From Xanthomonas sp. 3793 (lineage in GTDB: Bacteria; Pseudomonadota; Gammaproteobacteria; Xanthomonadales; Xanthomonadaceae), in contig NZ_JANTYU010000002.1 in assembly GCF_024806835.1 (NCBI RefSeq), positions 888,127 to 952,126 on the forward strand: DNA of 64,000 bases, in the 5' to 3' direction. The notes under the pieces are model-generated. The model saw nothing but the letters and a program-made list of their open reading frames with translations. It searched no databases and was not told the DNA's origin. Made by a program: the position numbers and the translations under genes. Below are positions 31,028 to 40,013 of the stretch, one piece after another. Position 1 is the stretch's first letter; every line of letters starts with the position of its first letter.

Positions 31028-31933
31028 TCAATCCCTTTGTGAAATTCGATCGCCACTGACTGTATCGGCACGCCTGCGATGCAGCGCAGCCGCCACAGCG
31101 GCGGGTGCCTTCATCCATGCAAAGTGATCGCTGCGCACGCCCAGTTGCGCATCGTCCAGCTGCTGCAGCTCGGCATGCGCGTGCGGCATCTTGTGCAGCA
31201 GTGCATGCAGCGCCGCAGCCGGGCCGAAGTGATCGTGTGCAAAGGTCAGCGCCTTGATCGGTACCGTCAACGCGCCCAACGCGCGCTCCAGCTCCCAGTC
31301 GCTGCCTGCAGCGCGATAGCGATTGCTGCGGCCGACCCGCGCCCAGTCGGCGATCAGGCTGCGTGCCTCGGTGCCGCCGAAGCCGAGCGATCGCCCGTGC
31401 AGCACGCCCTGTACGCGTGCAAGCCAGGGCAGGGCGCGATACACCAGCGGCAGTCCGTAACGCATGGGACGCGGAAAATTACGCCAATACGGCGAGCCGC
31501 TGGCAACCAGCCATAGCTGCGTCAAAGGCGAGTCGGGTTGCGATGGCAATCGCCCAGCCTGCAACGCGGCATGGCAGCAGGCCAGCTGACCGCCCAGGCT
31601 GTGCCCGCCGACGATGCGCGGGTGCTGCGGATCAAGCCGGTCCATCAGTGCCTGGCTGGCCGGAATGTCGTCGGCCAGCAGGGTGCGATAGCCCCAATCG
31701 TGTCGACGCGATGGGCGCAGCGTGCTGCTGCCATTGCCGCGCCATTCGTGCAGATACACCGCAATTCCGGCAGTGGCCAAGGCATGGGCGAACGGTTGGT
31801 AATGTCGTGCCGCCACGCCCAGTGCGGGCAGCCACAGCAAGGTGGCGATCGGTTGCAGCGGTGCGATGCGCATCACTTCCCAGCGATGTCCGTCCGCTGC
31901 GCTGGCCGTCGGCGCCTGGCTGTGCACGCTCAT
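31028..31933 (-). CDS. Alpha/beta-hydrolase fold protein
   Basis: About 301 residues from the ATG at 31933. The nucleophile elbow GHSLGGQ, the oxyanion-type region LLWLPALGVAARHYQPFAHAL and a late His (RSDHFAW) fit the alpha/beta-hydrolase fold. The ALGV and HEWRGNG segments resemble the YheT/esterase-like group. The substrate is unknown. The start overlaps the thiD stop in ATGA, so it is translationally coupled to thiD. There is no obvious functional link to thiamine synthesis. Confidence 0.8.
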   Translation of the reverse strand: MSVHSQAPTASAADGHRWEVMRIAPLQPIATLLWLPALGVAARHYQPFAHALATAGIAVYLHEWRGNGSSTLRPSRRHDWGYRTLLADDIPASQALMDRLDPQHPRIVGGHSLGGQLACCHAALQAGRLPSQPDSPLTQLWLVASGSPYWRNFPRPMRYGLPLVYRALPWLARVQGVLHGRSLGFGGTEARSLIADWARVGRSNRYRAAGSDWELERALGALTVPIKALTFAHDHFGPAAALHALLHKMPHAHAELQQLDDAQLGVRSDHFAWMKAPAAVAAALHRRRADTVSGDRISQRD

Positions 31934-32739
31934 ACGCCAGGAGCGGCGCCGAAATGGTCGAGCACCAGTACCTCGCTCTGCCCCGGGCGCTGCCCCAGGC
32001 GGATGGCGCGCGCCACGTAGTCGATCGCGGCCTCGCAGGCATTGAGCAGCGACAGACCCTGGCACAGTTGCGCGGCGATCGCCGCCGACAGGCTGCAGCC
32101 GGTGCCATGCGCGTCGACGTCGACACGCGGATGCATGAACACGTCCTGGGTGACGCCGTCATCGAAGCGATCGATGACGCGCGCGCCCTCATGCAGGTGG
32201 CCGCCCTTGAGCAGCACGGCGTTCGCGCCAAGCTCCAGCAGCGCGGCGGCGGCATGTTCGGCGGCATCGGCAGTGTCGATGCGGCGGCCGGTCAGCAGCT
32301 CGGCTTCGGGCGTGTTGGGCGTGATCAAGGTTGCCAGCGGCAGCAGGCGCGAGCGCAGCGCATCCAGCGCAGCATCCTCGAGCAGGCGAGCGCCGCTGGT
32401 GGCGACCATGACCGGGTCCAGCACCACGAAAGGCGGGCGATGGGCTTCGAGCAGATCGGCCACGCAGTGGATGACCTCGGCATTGGCCAGCATGCCGAGT
32501 TTGACGGCCTGGATCTGGAAGTCGGCGAAGCAGGCGTCCACCTGTGCGCGCAAGAATGCGATGGGCGGGATGTGCACGGCGGTGACGGTGCGCGTGTGCT
32601 GCGCCGTTAGTGCGGCAATCGCCGACAAGCCATGCACGCGATGCGCGGCGAAGGTCTTGAGATCGGCCTGAATGCCGGCACCGCCGCCGGAATCGGAGCC
32701 GGCGATGGTCAATGCGGACAGCGTGCTGGGCGTGGTCAT
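31930..32739 (-). CDS. thiD: Hydroxymethylpyrimidine/phosphomethylpyrimidine kinase
   Basis: ThiD phosphorylates HMP and HMP-phosphate for thiamine synthesis. It is a 269-residue ribokinase-fold protein with LTIAGSDSGGGAGIQADLKTF at the N-terminus, the PVMVATSGARLL substrate block, ITPNTPEAELL and the anion-hole/catalytic DAHGTGCSLSAAIAA. The start MTTPSTLSALTIAG is preferred; upstream codons in the same frame are not conserved-looking. Confidence 0.95.
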   Translation of the reverse strand: MTTPSTLSALTIAGSDSGGGAGIQADLKTFAAHRVHGLSAIAALTAQHTRTVTAVHIPPIAFLRAQVDACFADFQIQAVKLGMLANAEVIHCVADLLEAHRPPFVVLDPVMVATSGARLLEDAALDALRSRLLPLATLITPNTPEAELLTGRRIDTADAAEHAAAALLELGANAVLLKGGHLHEGARVIDRFDDGVTQDVFMHPRVDVDAHGTGCSLSAAIAAQLCQGLSLLNACEAAIDYVARAIRLGQRPGQSEVLVLDHFGAAPGV

Positions 32740-32776
32740 ACGCCGATTCTGCACTGCTGCCTGGAGGATGTGCGCA

Positions 32777-33448
32777 TCATCCTGTACGCCAGCGACGCCA
32801 TTGCAGATAGGCGACATAGCCGGCACCGGTCAATCCGGTAAGGATGGCCGGCAGGTAGAGCGCGTCGTACTGCCAGCGCTGGAACAGCACAGTGCCCAGG
32901 ATGCTGCCGCCAAGAAAGCCGCCGATGATCAGCCCGCTCAGCGTGAGCCGGCGCACCTGCAGCGGGCGTCCGCGCAGCAGGTGCCCCAGGCCGATGCCCA
33001 GATCGGTGAACATGCCGCTCACATGCGTGGTGCGGACCGCCGCGCCACTGAGGGTGGTCGCCATCGCATTCTGCAGGCCGCAGGCGCCAGCGGCGAACAG
33101 AGCGCCGCCGACATGATGCAGCTTGAACAGCGGAATCGCGGCCAGCAACAGCAGTGCCTCGATCAGCAGCGCCGCGCCGTAGCGCTGTCCAAGCCGCAAG
33201 GCATCGTCCTGGATGATCAGGCCGCTGAGCATGGCGCCTGCGCAGAAGGCGATCAGGACGCCCCAGAGGAAGCCGATCTCCGGCGCGCTGCCTTGCACCA
33301 GGGCCACGCCAAGCAGGCTGGTGGTGCCGGTGAGGTGGCTGACCACCTGATGCTCGGAACCCAGGTAGCCGACCACGTTGACCATGCCCGCCACGCTCGA
33401 CAATGCCACCGCGCCAATCCAGACCCAGCGCGGCAGCAGCAGGCCCAT
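32777..33448 (-). CDS. DUF1275 (YoaK-type) membrane protein
   Basis: A 223-residue inner membrane protein with about six hydrophobic segments. It begins with the family pattern of an early helix followed by AGMVNVVGYLG and VSHLTGTTS, and later has CGLQNAMATTLSGAAVRTTHVSGMFTDLG, the DUF1275 signature. Transport or other function is not established. It lies between the lipoprotein gene (upstream on this strand) and thiD. Confidence 0.85.
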   Translation of the reverse strand: MGLLLPRWVWIGAVALSSVAGMVNVVGYLGSEHQVVSHLTGTTSLLGVALVQGSAPEIGFLWGVLIAFCAGAMLSGLIIQDDALRLGQRYGAALLIEALLLLAAIPLFKLHHVGGALFAAGACGLQNAMATTLSGAAVRTTHVSGMFTDLGIGLGHLLRGRPLQVRRLTLSGLIIGGFLGGSILGTVLFQRWQYDALYLPAILTGLTGAGYVAYLQWRRWRTG

Positions 33449-33454
33449 CGCGGG

Positions 33455-33937
33455 TCAGGGGCTGCCGTTGACGGCGATCTGCGAAAACGCGCCGGTTTGC
33501 GGGTCGTACAGCGCCCCCCAGAAAGCGCTGCCGCCGTCGCAAACCCTGATCGCTTCCCGTGCCGGTTTCACCGGCGGGTCGTTGGGCAGCTTGAACGCAT
33601 TGATGTAGATCAGTTGCTGGCCCTGGATCACCACGCCCACGTATTGGCGGTCGAACTCGCGCGGCTCGGCAATGGTCGGCGTCAACGCATCCTGCCGGGA
33701 TTCCAGCTGCTCGATCTGTTGATGGCTCGGTTCCCAGTAGCCGCCGATCTGGCCCGGATGACGCGCCGGGCTATCGCGCGAACAGGTGTCCAGCACCTGC
33801 TCGGCGACGCTCTGGCGGGTGATGATCCACGACTGCCCGCTCTTGAGGTTGGTCGGCACCGTCGATGGCGCCTGGGTGGTCGCGCAGCCGGCCAGCGCGA
33901 GCATCGCAAGCGCAGTGGCGCTGCGAAGCGTTCGCAT
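33455..33937 (-). CDS. Putative lipoprotein, unknown function
   Basis: A 160-residue protein with a lipoprotein signal peptide (lipobox LAGC, Cys18). No known enzymatic motif is recognised. The rest is soluble, with a segment YVGVVIQGQQLIYINAFKLP and a late Cys. The start overlaps the stop of the PIN-PhoH gene by one base (TGATG) and has GGAGG upstream, so it is cotranscribed with it. Confidence 0.75.
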   Translation of the reverse strand: MRTLRSATALAMLALAGCATTQAPSTVPTNLKSGQSWIITRQSVAEQVLDTCSRDSPARHPGQIGGYWEPSHQQIEQLESRQDALTPTIAEPREFDRQYVGVVIQGQQLIYINAFKLPNDPPVKPAREAIRVCDGGSAFWGALYDPQTGAFSQIAVNGSP

Positions 33938-35334
33938 CACAACACCTCCGAGGCGAAGTCGGCCAGACGCGAGCGTTCGCCACGGCGCAGCGTGATGTGC
34001 GCGCTGTGCGGCCAGGCCTTGAAGCGATCCACCGCGTAGGTCAGGCCGGACGTGGTCTCGGTCAGGTAGGGCGTGTCGATCTGCTCGACGTTGCCCAGGC
34101 ACACGATCTTGGTGCCGGGGCCGGCACGGGTGATCAAGGTCTTCATCTGCTTCGGAGTGAGGTTCTGTGCTTCGTCCAGGATCAGATACCGCGACAGGAA
34201 GGTGCGCCCGCGCATGAAGTTCATCGAGCGGATCTTGATGCGGCTGGCGAGCAGGTCGTTGGTGGCCGCACGGCCCCAGGAGCCGCCATCCTGGTTGTGG
34301 GTGAGCACTTCCAGGTTGTCGGTGAGCGCGCCCATCCACGGGGTCATCTTTTCTTCTTCGGTGCCGGGCAGAAAACCGATGTCCTCGCCCACGCTGACCG
34401 TGGCGCGGGTCATGATGATTTCGCGGTAGCGCTGCTGGTCCATCGTCTGCGCCAGGCCGGCGGCCAGCGCGAGCAGCGTCTTGCCGGTGCCGGCGGTGCC
34501 GAGCAGGGTGACGAAATCGATTTCCGGGTCCATCAGGGCGTTGAGCGCAAAGTTCTGCTCGCGGTTGCGCGCGGCGATGCCCCAGACCGCGTGCTGGGTG
34601 TGGCGGAAATCATCCACCAGACACAGCGTGGCCTTGCCGCCGCCGACCTTGGCCACACGCATTTCCACGTCGTCTTCGCCGGGCAGATACAGGTACTGGT
34701 TCGGGTACCAGTCTTCGTCGTCGGCCAGCACGATCTCGTAATGGGTGCGACCGCGCTCGTTCCAGCTGCGCAGGTCTTCGTTGTGCTTCTGCCAGAAGTC
34801 TTCCGGCAGCTCGATGGCGCCGGTGAACAGCAGGCTGAAATCGTCCAGCGCGCGGTCGTTCTGGTAATCCTCGGCCACCAGGCCGCTGATGTAGGCCTTG
34901 ATGCGCAGGTTGATGTCCTTGGACACCAGGATGACCGGCACATCCGGGTTTTCTTCGCGCAGCGCCAGCACCGAGGCCAGGATCTTGTTGTCCGGCAGCA
35001 TCGCGCCGAAGGTGCGGCCCGGGTCGATCGGATGGATCTGGAAATACAGCCGGCCGATCGCCGCCTGGCCCTTGAGCTGGATGCCCTGTGGATGGCTGAG
35101 CAGGATGCCGGCCTGGATCTGCTCGGCGTTGGTGTTCTCCAGCAGTTCGTCCAGGAAGCGGCTGACCTGGCGCGCGTTGCGGCTGACTTCGGAGGTGCCC
35201 TTCTTGGCGTTGTCGAGTTCCTCGATCACCTGCATCGGCAGGAACACATCGTGTTCCTCGAACTTGAACAGCGAGGTGGGATCGTGCATCAGCACGTTGG
35301 TGTCCAGCACGTAGATGCGCTTGCCTCGGGTCAT
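33937..35334 (-). CDS. PIN-domain plus PhoH-like ATPase
   Basis: A 465-residue two-domain protein. The N-terminal PIN-like RNase domain (about 5-130) carries YVLDTNVLMHDP and acidic residues in VIEELDNAKKG. The C-terminal PhoH-type P-loop domain contains [17 protein letters not shown] and YLILDEAQNLTPKQMKTLITRAG. PIN-PhoH proteins act as RNA helicase/RNases in other bacteria. Start MTRGKRIYVLD at 35334; the longer frame upstream is rejected. Confidence 0.92.
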   Translation of the reverse strand: MTRGKRIYVLDTNVLMHDPTSLFKFEEHDVFLPMQVIEELDNAKKGTSEVSRNARQVSRFLDELLENTNAEQIQAGILLSHPQGIQLKGQAAIGRLYFQIHPIDPGRTFGAMLPDNKILASVLALREENPDVPVILVSKDINLRIKAYISGLVAEDYQNDRALDDFSLLFTGAIELPEDFWQKHNEDLRSWNERGRTHYEIVLADDEDWYPNQYLYLPGEDDVEMRVAKVGGGKATLCLVDDFRHTQHAVWGIAARNREQNFALNALMDPEIDFVTLLGTAGTGKTLLALAAGLAQTMDQQRYREIIMTRATVSVGEDIGFLPGTEEEKMTPWMGALTDNLEVLTHNQDGGSWGRAATNDLLASRIKIRSMNFMRGRTFLSRYLILDEAQNLTPKQMKTLITRAGPGTKIVCLGNVEQIDTPYLTETTSGLTYAVDRFKAWPHSAHITLRRGERSRLADFASEVL

Positions 35335-35416
35335 TGGGTCTTCCAAGTGATGGAGCAGGGGCGAGCCATCACGCCTGCAGGTGCAGGGTGATGGAGGACA
35401 CGGGAACTCAGGGGCG

Positions 35417-35899
35417 TCACTGTTTGGCGTGCGCCTTGACTGCGGCCAGCACGGCCTCGGCATGGCCGGCGACCTTGACCTTGCGCCAGGCCTGCACGAC
35501 GCGCCCTTCGGGCGAGAGCAGGAAGGTGCTGCGCTCGATGCCGAGCACCTGCTTGCCGTACATGTTCTTTTCCTTGATCACGTCGAAGGCGCGGCACAGG
35601 GCCTCGTCGCCATCGCTGACCAGCGGGAAGGCAAATCCTTGCTTGGCGCAGAAATTGTCGTGCGACTTCACCGAGTCGCGCGAGACGCCCAGCACGTCCG
35701 CGCCGGCCTGCGAGAACTGCGGCAGCAGCGCGTTGAAATCCAGGCCTTCGGTGGTGCAGCCGGGCGTGCTGTCCTTCGGGTAGAAGTACAGCGCCACCCA
35801 CTTGCCGGCATAGCCGCGCAGGGTGGCCTGGGTGCCGCCGGACAGCGCCAGTGGCAGGTCGAGGGTGGTAGCGGGCAGTTCCAGTACAGCGTCGGTCAT
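35417..35899 (-). CDS. bcp: Peroxiredoxin Q (bacterioferritin comigratory protein)
   Basis: A thiol peroxidase of 160 residues that reduces H2O2 and organic peroxides. The peroxidatic Cys48 is in DSTPGCTTEGLDF and the resolving Cys84 is in DNFCAKQGF. These match the Cys48/Cys84 pair reported for Xanthomonas campestris PrxQ, placing it in the atypical intramolecular-disulfide class. In E. coli bcp also neighbours gcvR and dapA. Confidence 0.96.
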   Translation of the reverse strand: MTDAVLELPATTLDLPLALSGGTQATLRGYAGKWVALYFYPKDSTPGCTTEGLDFNALLPQFSQAGADVLGVSRDSVKSHDNFCAKQGFAFPLVSDGDEALCRAFDVIKEKNMYGKQVLGIERSTFLLSPEGRVVQAWRKVKVAGHAEAVLAAVKAHAKQ

Positions 35900-35938
35900 C
35901 GTTGCTCAGCCTGAAGGGGAGAGGCGGTCGGCGGCCGA

Positions 35939-36289
35939 TCAGGCCGGCCCGACGTCCATCCCATCATAAGCAGCCACATGGAAACGTTTGGCGAGTGCGT
36001 CGAACTGCGCATTGCGCTGATTCAGCGATTCGATGGTGTGGTGTTCGCGCCTGTCCACGTGCAGGAAATACGACTCCTCGTCGTCGCCGTCATCTTCGTC
36101 GCGTTCGCCGAGAAAGATGTCGATGACGCGGTAGCCGTCCTGGGTGAGTTGCTCGGCGAGTTTCTGCAGCGGTTCCTGCGCCGGGTCGGCGAAGAAATAC
36201 TCCCAGCGCAAGGGGCCGTCGAGATTCCAGTCGGTCTCGGAGCGGATATGGTCGAACATCTGTTTCAGCGCGGATTGGGCGATGGCCAT
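35939..36289 (-). CDS. RraB-like ribonuclease E inhibitor family protein
   Basis: A 116-residue acidic protein of the RraB family (FADPAQEPLQKLAEQLTQDGYRVIDIFLGERDE, HVDRREHHTIESLNQRN). RraB binds RNase E and changes its activity in E. coli. The resemblance is recognisable, but the function here is inferred. It is the gene immediately downstream of gcvR (13-base gap) on the minus strand. Confidence 0.82.
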   Translation of the reverse strand: MAIAQSALKQMFDHIRSETDWNLDGPLRWEYFFADPAQEPLQKLAEQLTQDGYRVIDIFLGERDEDDGDDEESYFLHVDRREHHTIESLNQRNAQFDALAKRFHVAAYDGMDVGPA

Positions 36290-36302
36290 CGGTGCGTCTG
36301 CC

Positions 36303-36878
36303 TTAGAACTTCATCGGGTCCATGATCGCGTCGAGATTGAGGTGATCACAGAATTCCAGGAAATCATCGCGCAACGCGGCGATGTGCATATTGGCCGGCA
36401 CGCCGATCGTCACCTGCGCCGAGAACATCTCCGCGCCGGTCTGCATTGCGCGGTAGCGCGTGCTCTGCAGGTTCTCGATGGTGATGCCCTGGCGGTCGAA
36501 GAAATCGGCCAGCTGGAACAGGATGCCCGGCTTGTCGGCGGCGATGACTTCGACGATGTAGGGCAGCAGGTTGGACTGGGTCTGCTTGGGGCCGGTGCGG
36601 TACCAGACCAGCTTCAGGCCTTCCTCGCGTTCCAGCCGGGTCAGCATGGCTTCGAGCTTGGCGACCGAATCCCAGGAGCCTGTGGCCAGCGCGGTGACCG
36701 AGACATCGCGCCCCACCGTGGCCAGGCGGGCGTCCACGAGATTGCAGCCGCTATCGGCGATGCGGCGGGTGACAGGCAATAGGGGGGACTCCGGATGCGT
36801 CGTGTAGGCGTTGATCAGGAGGTGATTTTCGGTCGGCGAAGGCCGGGGTGTAGAGTCGGTCAAAGGGGCTTCCGGCAT
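36303..36878 (-). CDS. gcvR: Glycine cleavage system transcriptional repressor GcvR (ACT domains)
   Basis: A 191-residue protein with two ACT-type regulatory domains (ADSGCNLVDARLATVG and ADKPGILFQLADFFDRQGITIENLQS). The family represses gcv genes with GcvA in E. coli. It is divergent from dapA, exactly as in E. coli. Start MPEAPLTDS is chosen; the frame continues upstream into the dapA promoter without family-like sequence. Confidence 0.9.
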   Translation of the reverse strand: MPEAPLTDSTPRPSPTENHLLINAYTTHPESPLLPVTRRIADSGCNLVDARLATVGRDVSVTALATGSWDSVAKLEAMLTRLEREEGLKLVWYRTGPKQTQSNLLPYIVEVIAADKPGILFQLADFFDRQGITIENLQSTRYRAMQTGAEMFSAQVTIGVPANMHIAALRDDFLEFCDHLNLDAIMDPMKF

Positions 36879-37021
36879 TGCATCAGGCTGAATGGCCGCC
36901 CGGGCAGGCGCCCTGGCGGTGACCAGCATACTTGCCCGTGGTTTCGCGCCGCAAGTAACATGCAGGCGGTCGCAACCCGCGTGCGCGCGGGCCTCCCCTG
37001 TCACGTAAGAGCAGCAGAATC

Positions 37022-37930
37022 TTGTCCCTTTCCGGCATCATCACCGCGCTGGCGACCCCCTTCGGGCCGGACGGCGCACTCGACCTGGATGCCTGGCGGC
37101 GGCTGCTGGAGCAGCAGCTGCACGGTGGCGTGCAGGGAATCGTGGTCGCCGGCTCCACCGGCGAAGCCGCCGCGCTGAGCGACGACGAATACGACACGCT
37201 GCTGCGCGCAGCCGTTGCCCAGGTTGCCGGCCGGGTGCCGGTGCTGGCCGGTACCGGCCTGTCCGGCACCGCAAAAACCATTGCGCAGACGCGCCGCGCC
37301 GCCGCGCTGGGCGCGCAGTACGCGCTGGTGGTGACGCCGCCGTACGTGCGCCCGACCCAGGCAGGGTTGAAGGCGCATTTTCTGGCCGTGGCCGACAACG
37401 GCGGGCTGCCGGTGGTGTTGTACAACGTGCCCGGCCGCACCGGCTGCGACCTGTTGCCGGAGACGGTGGCCGACCTGGTCGATCACCCGAATATCGTCGG
37501 CATCAAGGAAGCGCGTAGCGAACCCGAGCGCGTTGCTGCGCTGGTCGCGTTGCGCAGCGACTCCTTCGTGGTGCTCAGCGGCGATGACGGCAGCGCCGCG
37601 CAATCGATGCTGTCCGGCGCTGAGGGCCTGATCTCGGTGGCGTCCAACGCATTGCCGTCGGCGTATCGGCGCCTGTGCGATCTGGCCCGCAAGGGCCAGC
37701 GCGACGCGACCACCGCCTGGGATGCGCGCCTGAGCGAATATCACAGCTTCTGCGGGATCGAATCCAATCCCATCCCGGTCAAGGCGCTGCTGCAGCGCGC
37801 CGGGATCGGCCACGGCCTGCGCTTGCCGCTGCTGCCACTTTCTGCGGCGCACCAGCCTGCCGCCGACCGCCTTGCCGCCGACGCCATTGCGTTGGAAGCA
37901 CTTTCCAGCCGCGAAATGCTCGCGGCCTGA
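37022..37930 (+). CDS. dapA: 4-hydroxy-tetrahydrodipicolinate synthase
   Basis: DapA condenses pyruvate and aspartate semialdehyde in lysine and diaminopimelate synthesis. The protein has 302 residues. Schiff-base Lys162 (IVGIKEARS), Tyr134 and Arg139 (LYNVPGRTG) and Thr46 (GSTGEAAAL) correspond to E. coli K161, Y133, R138 and T45. The start codon is TTG at 37022 ([10 protein letters not shown]) with only a weak purine-rich site upstream, a start that automated callers could miss. Confidence 0.96.
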   Translation: MSLSGIITALATPFGPDGALDLDAWRRLLEQQLHGGVQGIVVAGSTGEAAALSDDEYDTLLRAAVAQVAGRVPVLAGTGLSGTAKTIAQTRRAAALGAQYALVVTPPYVRPTQAGLKAHFLAVADNGGLPVVLYNVPGRTGCDLLPETVADLVDHPNIVGIKEARSEPERVAALVALRSDSFVVLSGDDGSAAQSMLSGAEGLISVASNALPSAYRRLCDLARKGQRDATTAWDARLSEYHSFCGIESNPIPVKALLQRAGIGHGLRLPLLPLSAAHQPAADRLAADAIALEALSSREMLAA

Positions 37931-37946
37931 CCCAGGAGATTTATCG

Positions 37947-38462
37947 ATGCGTCATTCCGTTTCCCCCGTCCGCGTGCTGTCGCTCGCGTTGCTGGCGACC
38001 GCCACCGTCGCCGCCACGAGTGGTTGCAGCTGGTTTCACAAGGGCGCGCGCGGCGACTATGCGTTGGCCCCGGAAGCCCGCCCGCTGGAAGTGCCGCCGG
38101 ATCTGAACCTGCCCGATACCTCCGGTGCGATGAAGGTGCCGACGCTGGCATCGACCACCCAGCAGAACAACACGCCGCCGTCTGCCAGCGCCAACAGCGG
38201 TTTCACCGTGCCGGGCGAGCGCGACGAGGTGTTTGCCAAGGTCGGTGCGGCGCTGGCCGAGATTCCCGGCCTAACCATCGCCAGCAAGGCGCAGATGCTC
38301 GGTTCCTACGACGTGAGCTACGAGGGTTCCAGCTTCCTGGTGCGCGTGGTCAAGGTCGAGGCGGGCAGCTACGTGTCGGCAGTGGATCCGCGCGGCATGC
38401 CGGCCACGGCCGCTGCACCGGTGGCGGTGATCAGCGCACTGAAGGGCAAGCTCGGCGGCTGA
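37947..38462 (+). CDS. Short BamC/NlpB-like lipoprotein
   Basis: A 171-residue protein with a lipoprotein-type signal (Cys27). After the Cys comes a BamC-like stretch GDYALAPEARPLEVPPDLNLP, followed by one small domain (about residues 85-170). E. coli BamC lies directly downstream of dapA and has two C-terminal domains (344 residues), so this is a half-length version in the same place. A role in the Bam outer-membrane assembly complex is inferred. It starts 16 bases after dapA, behind CAGGAGA. Confidence 0.85.
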   Translation: MRHSVSPVRVLSLALLATATVAATSGCSWFHKGARGDYALAPEARPLEVPPDLNLPDTSGAMKVPTLASTTQQNNTPPSASANSGFTVPGERDEVFAKVGAALAEIPGLTIASKAQMLGSYDVSYEGSSFLVRVVKVEAGSYVSAVDPRGMPATAAAPVAVISALKGKLGG

Positions 38463-38487
38463 GTGGGTTCAAAACGCTGTCGGACAG

Positions 38488-38516
38488 CAAAACGGGCGCT
38501 CAAGGCGCCCGTTTTG
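38488..38516. terminator. Bidirectional terminator between bamC-like and fdxA
   Basis: A perfect 12-bp stem CAAAACGGGCGC/GCGCCCGTTTTG with a 5-base loop. T-rich arms lie on both strands, between convergent genes. Confidence 0.88.
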
Positions 38517-38568
38517 CATTGTGCGGTGTGGCTGCGGGCGGCGTTGGTGTCGCGCGCGGGATAGCGCC

Positions 38569-38892
38569 TTAGCGCTGCAGCAGCGGCAGCTTGTTCGGTT
38601 TGCCGTCCCAGTCCGCAGCATCGGGAAGCGGTTCCTGGCGCACGGTCAGCACCGGCCAGGCCTTGGCCAGCTCGGCGTTGAGCGCGACGAAGCCTTCCTG
38701 GCCGGCGGGGACGTCATCTTCCGGATAGATCGCATTGGCCGGGCATTCGGGCTCGCACAGCGTGCAGTCGATGCACTCGTCCGGGTCGATGACCAGAAAG
38801 TTCGGGCCGACGTGGAAGCAATCCACCGGGCAGACTTCGACGCAGTCGGTGTATTTGCACTTGATGCAGTTTTCGGTGACAACAAAAGGCAT
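38569..38892 (-). CDS. fdxA: Seven-iron ferredoxin FdxA
   Basis: A 107-residue ferredoxin with [3Fe-4S] and [4Fe-4S] clusters. Cys residues lie in [19 protein letters not shown] (Cys9 to Cys25) and [12 protein letters not shown] (Cys40, 43, 46, 50). Length and C-terminal extension match the Azotobacter FdI/FdxA type. It is a single gene, convergent with the BamC-like gene. Confidence 0.96.
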   Translation of the reverse strand: MPFVVTENCIKCKYTDCVEVCPVDCFHVGPNFLVIDPDECIDCTLCEPECPANAIYPEDDVPAGQEGFVALNAELAKAWPVLTVRQEPLPDAADWDGKPNKLPLLQR

Positions 38893-39134
38893 GGCGGAAT
38901 CCGGCGTTTAGCCCGGTAATTCTAAAGCAGTCCGGTGATGGGTGTGAGGTGGGATGCGGATTGTGTGCTGCGCAGTTGTTGGATGTGTCGCTCGTGTGCG
39001 GGACATGCCTGGATCTTTCCGGGTTGGCTGTCTTCCGCAGCACCCTCACCCCAACCCGCGCTTGCGGCGCGCGCGATCCTTGCCTTCCCGCCCCGCAGGA
39101 GACGGCTTGGCATGCTGTCTCCGTAGGGCGCAGC

Positions 39135-40013
39135 TCAGGTCAGGCCGTGTTGCCGGGCCAGGGCGAACAGACCGGCGGCGGCCAGGTCTTCCGGGTGCGC
39201 TTGGGTGGCCACGCCTAGATGCGTCAGCGCCAGGGCGTAGCGTTGCGCCAGCGCCGGGCTGCCGACCAGGTGCACGGTGGCGTGGCTGCCGCGATGCTCG
39301 CCGAGCTCGTGGCCGATCAGCAGGCCCGAAAGGTACGAGGGCAGGGCCTGTGCACTGAGGCGGTCGAACAAGCCCAGCGTGCGGGTGCCGAACAGGTGGT
39401 GGCTGAGGCCGCCGGGGTCTGCGCTGCGATCCACGCCCGACAGGAACGCGGCTTCATCGAGGTCGGCGTGATCGTCGGACATGAGCTTGCCGAGGATGCT
39501 GTGCTGGCGCAGCACCGCGTACAGCTCGCCTGTCATCACGGTGGCGAAGTCGGTCAGCTGGCCGTCGGCAATCGTCGCCCATTTGCTGTGTGTGCCGGGC
39601 AGGCAGGCGATGTGGTCGCCGTCGCCGAGTGCGGCGATCAGCCCGACCAGCTGGGTTTCTTCGCCACGCATGACATCGGGCACGCCGTGCTGCGCGCCGG
39701 TGCTGACGCCGGGCACGAACCATAGCGTGCGGCCGGGCAGCAGGTCGTCGTAGCGGCGCATGGCGCCAGCCAGTGCGGCGGTATCGGCCGGGCAGGGCAG
39801 GTAGGCTTGCTCGACCCAGCCGTTGCGGCTACCGATCATGCCCGACAGGACGACCGGACCTTCCCAGCCGTCGATCAAGGCGCTCAGCACCTCGCCAAAG
39901 CGGCCCTGGCAGGCGAGGATGCCGTCGCTGCCGCGACGCTGTTCGAGCACGGCACCGGTGGCGTCGAGCAGGTAGGCGCGCAGGCTGCTGGTCCCCCAGT
40001 CGACGGCGATCAT
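39135..40013 (-). CDS. dgoK: 2-dehydro-3-deoxygalactonokinase DgoK
   Basis: DgoK phosphorylates 2-keto-3-deoxygalactonate. The 292-residue protein has the ASKHA phosphate-binding motif VDWGTSSLRAYLLD at the N-terminus, the DgoK signature LPGTHSKWATIADGQLTDFATVMTGELYAVL and ETQLVGL. It is the last gene of the dgo operon; its ATG overlaps the lactonase stop (ATGA). Confidence 0.94.
   Translation of the reverse strand: MIAVDWGTSSLRAYLLDATGAVLEQRRGSDGILACQGRFGEVLSALIDGWEGPVVLSGMIGSRNGWVEQAYLPCPADTAALAGAMRRYDDLLPGRTLWFVPGVSTGAQHGVPDVMRGEETQLVGLIAALGDGDHIACLPGTHSKWATIADGQLTDFATVMTGELYAVLRQHSILGKLMSDDHADLDEAAFLSGVDRSADPGGLSHHLFGTRTLGLFDRLSAQALPSYLSGLLIGHELGEHRGSHATVHLVGSPALAQRYALALTHLGVATQAHPEDLAAAGLFALARQHGLT

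Noticed and set aside
31363..32610. 415-codon plus-strand frame opposite the hydrolase and thiD
   Set aside because: Both minus-strand genes carry clear motifs and couple in ATGA; the plus-strand frame has random composition.
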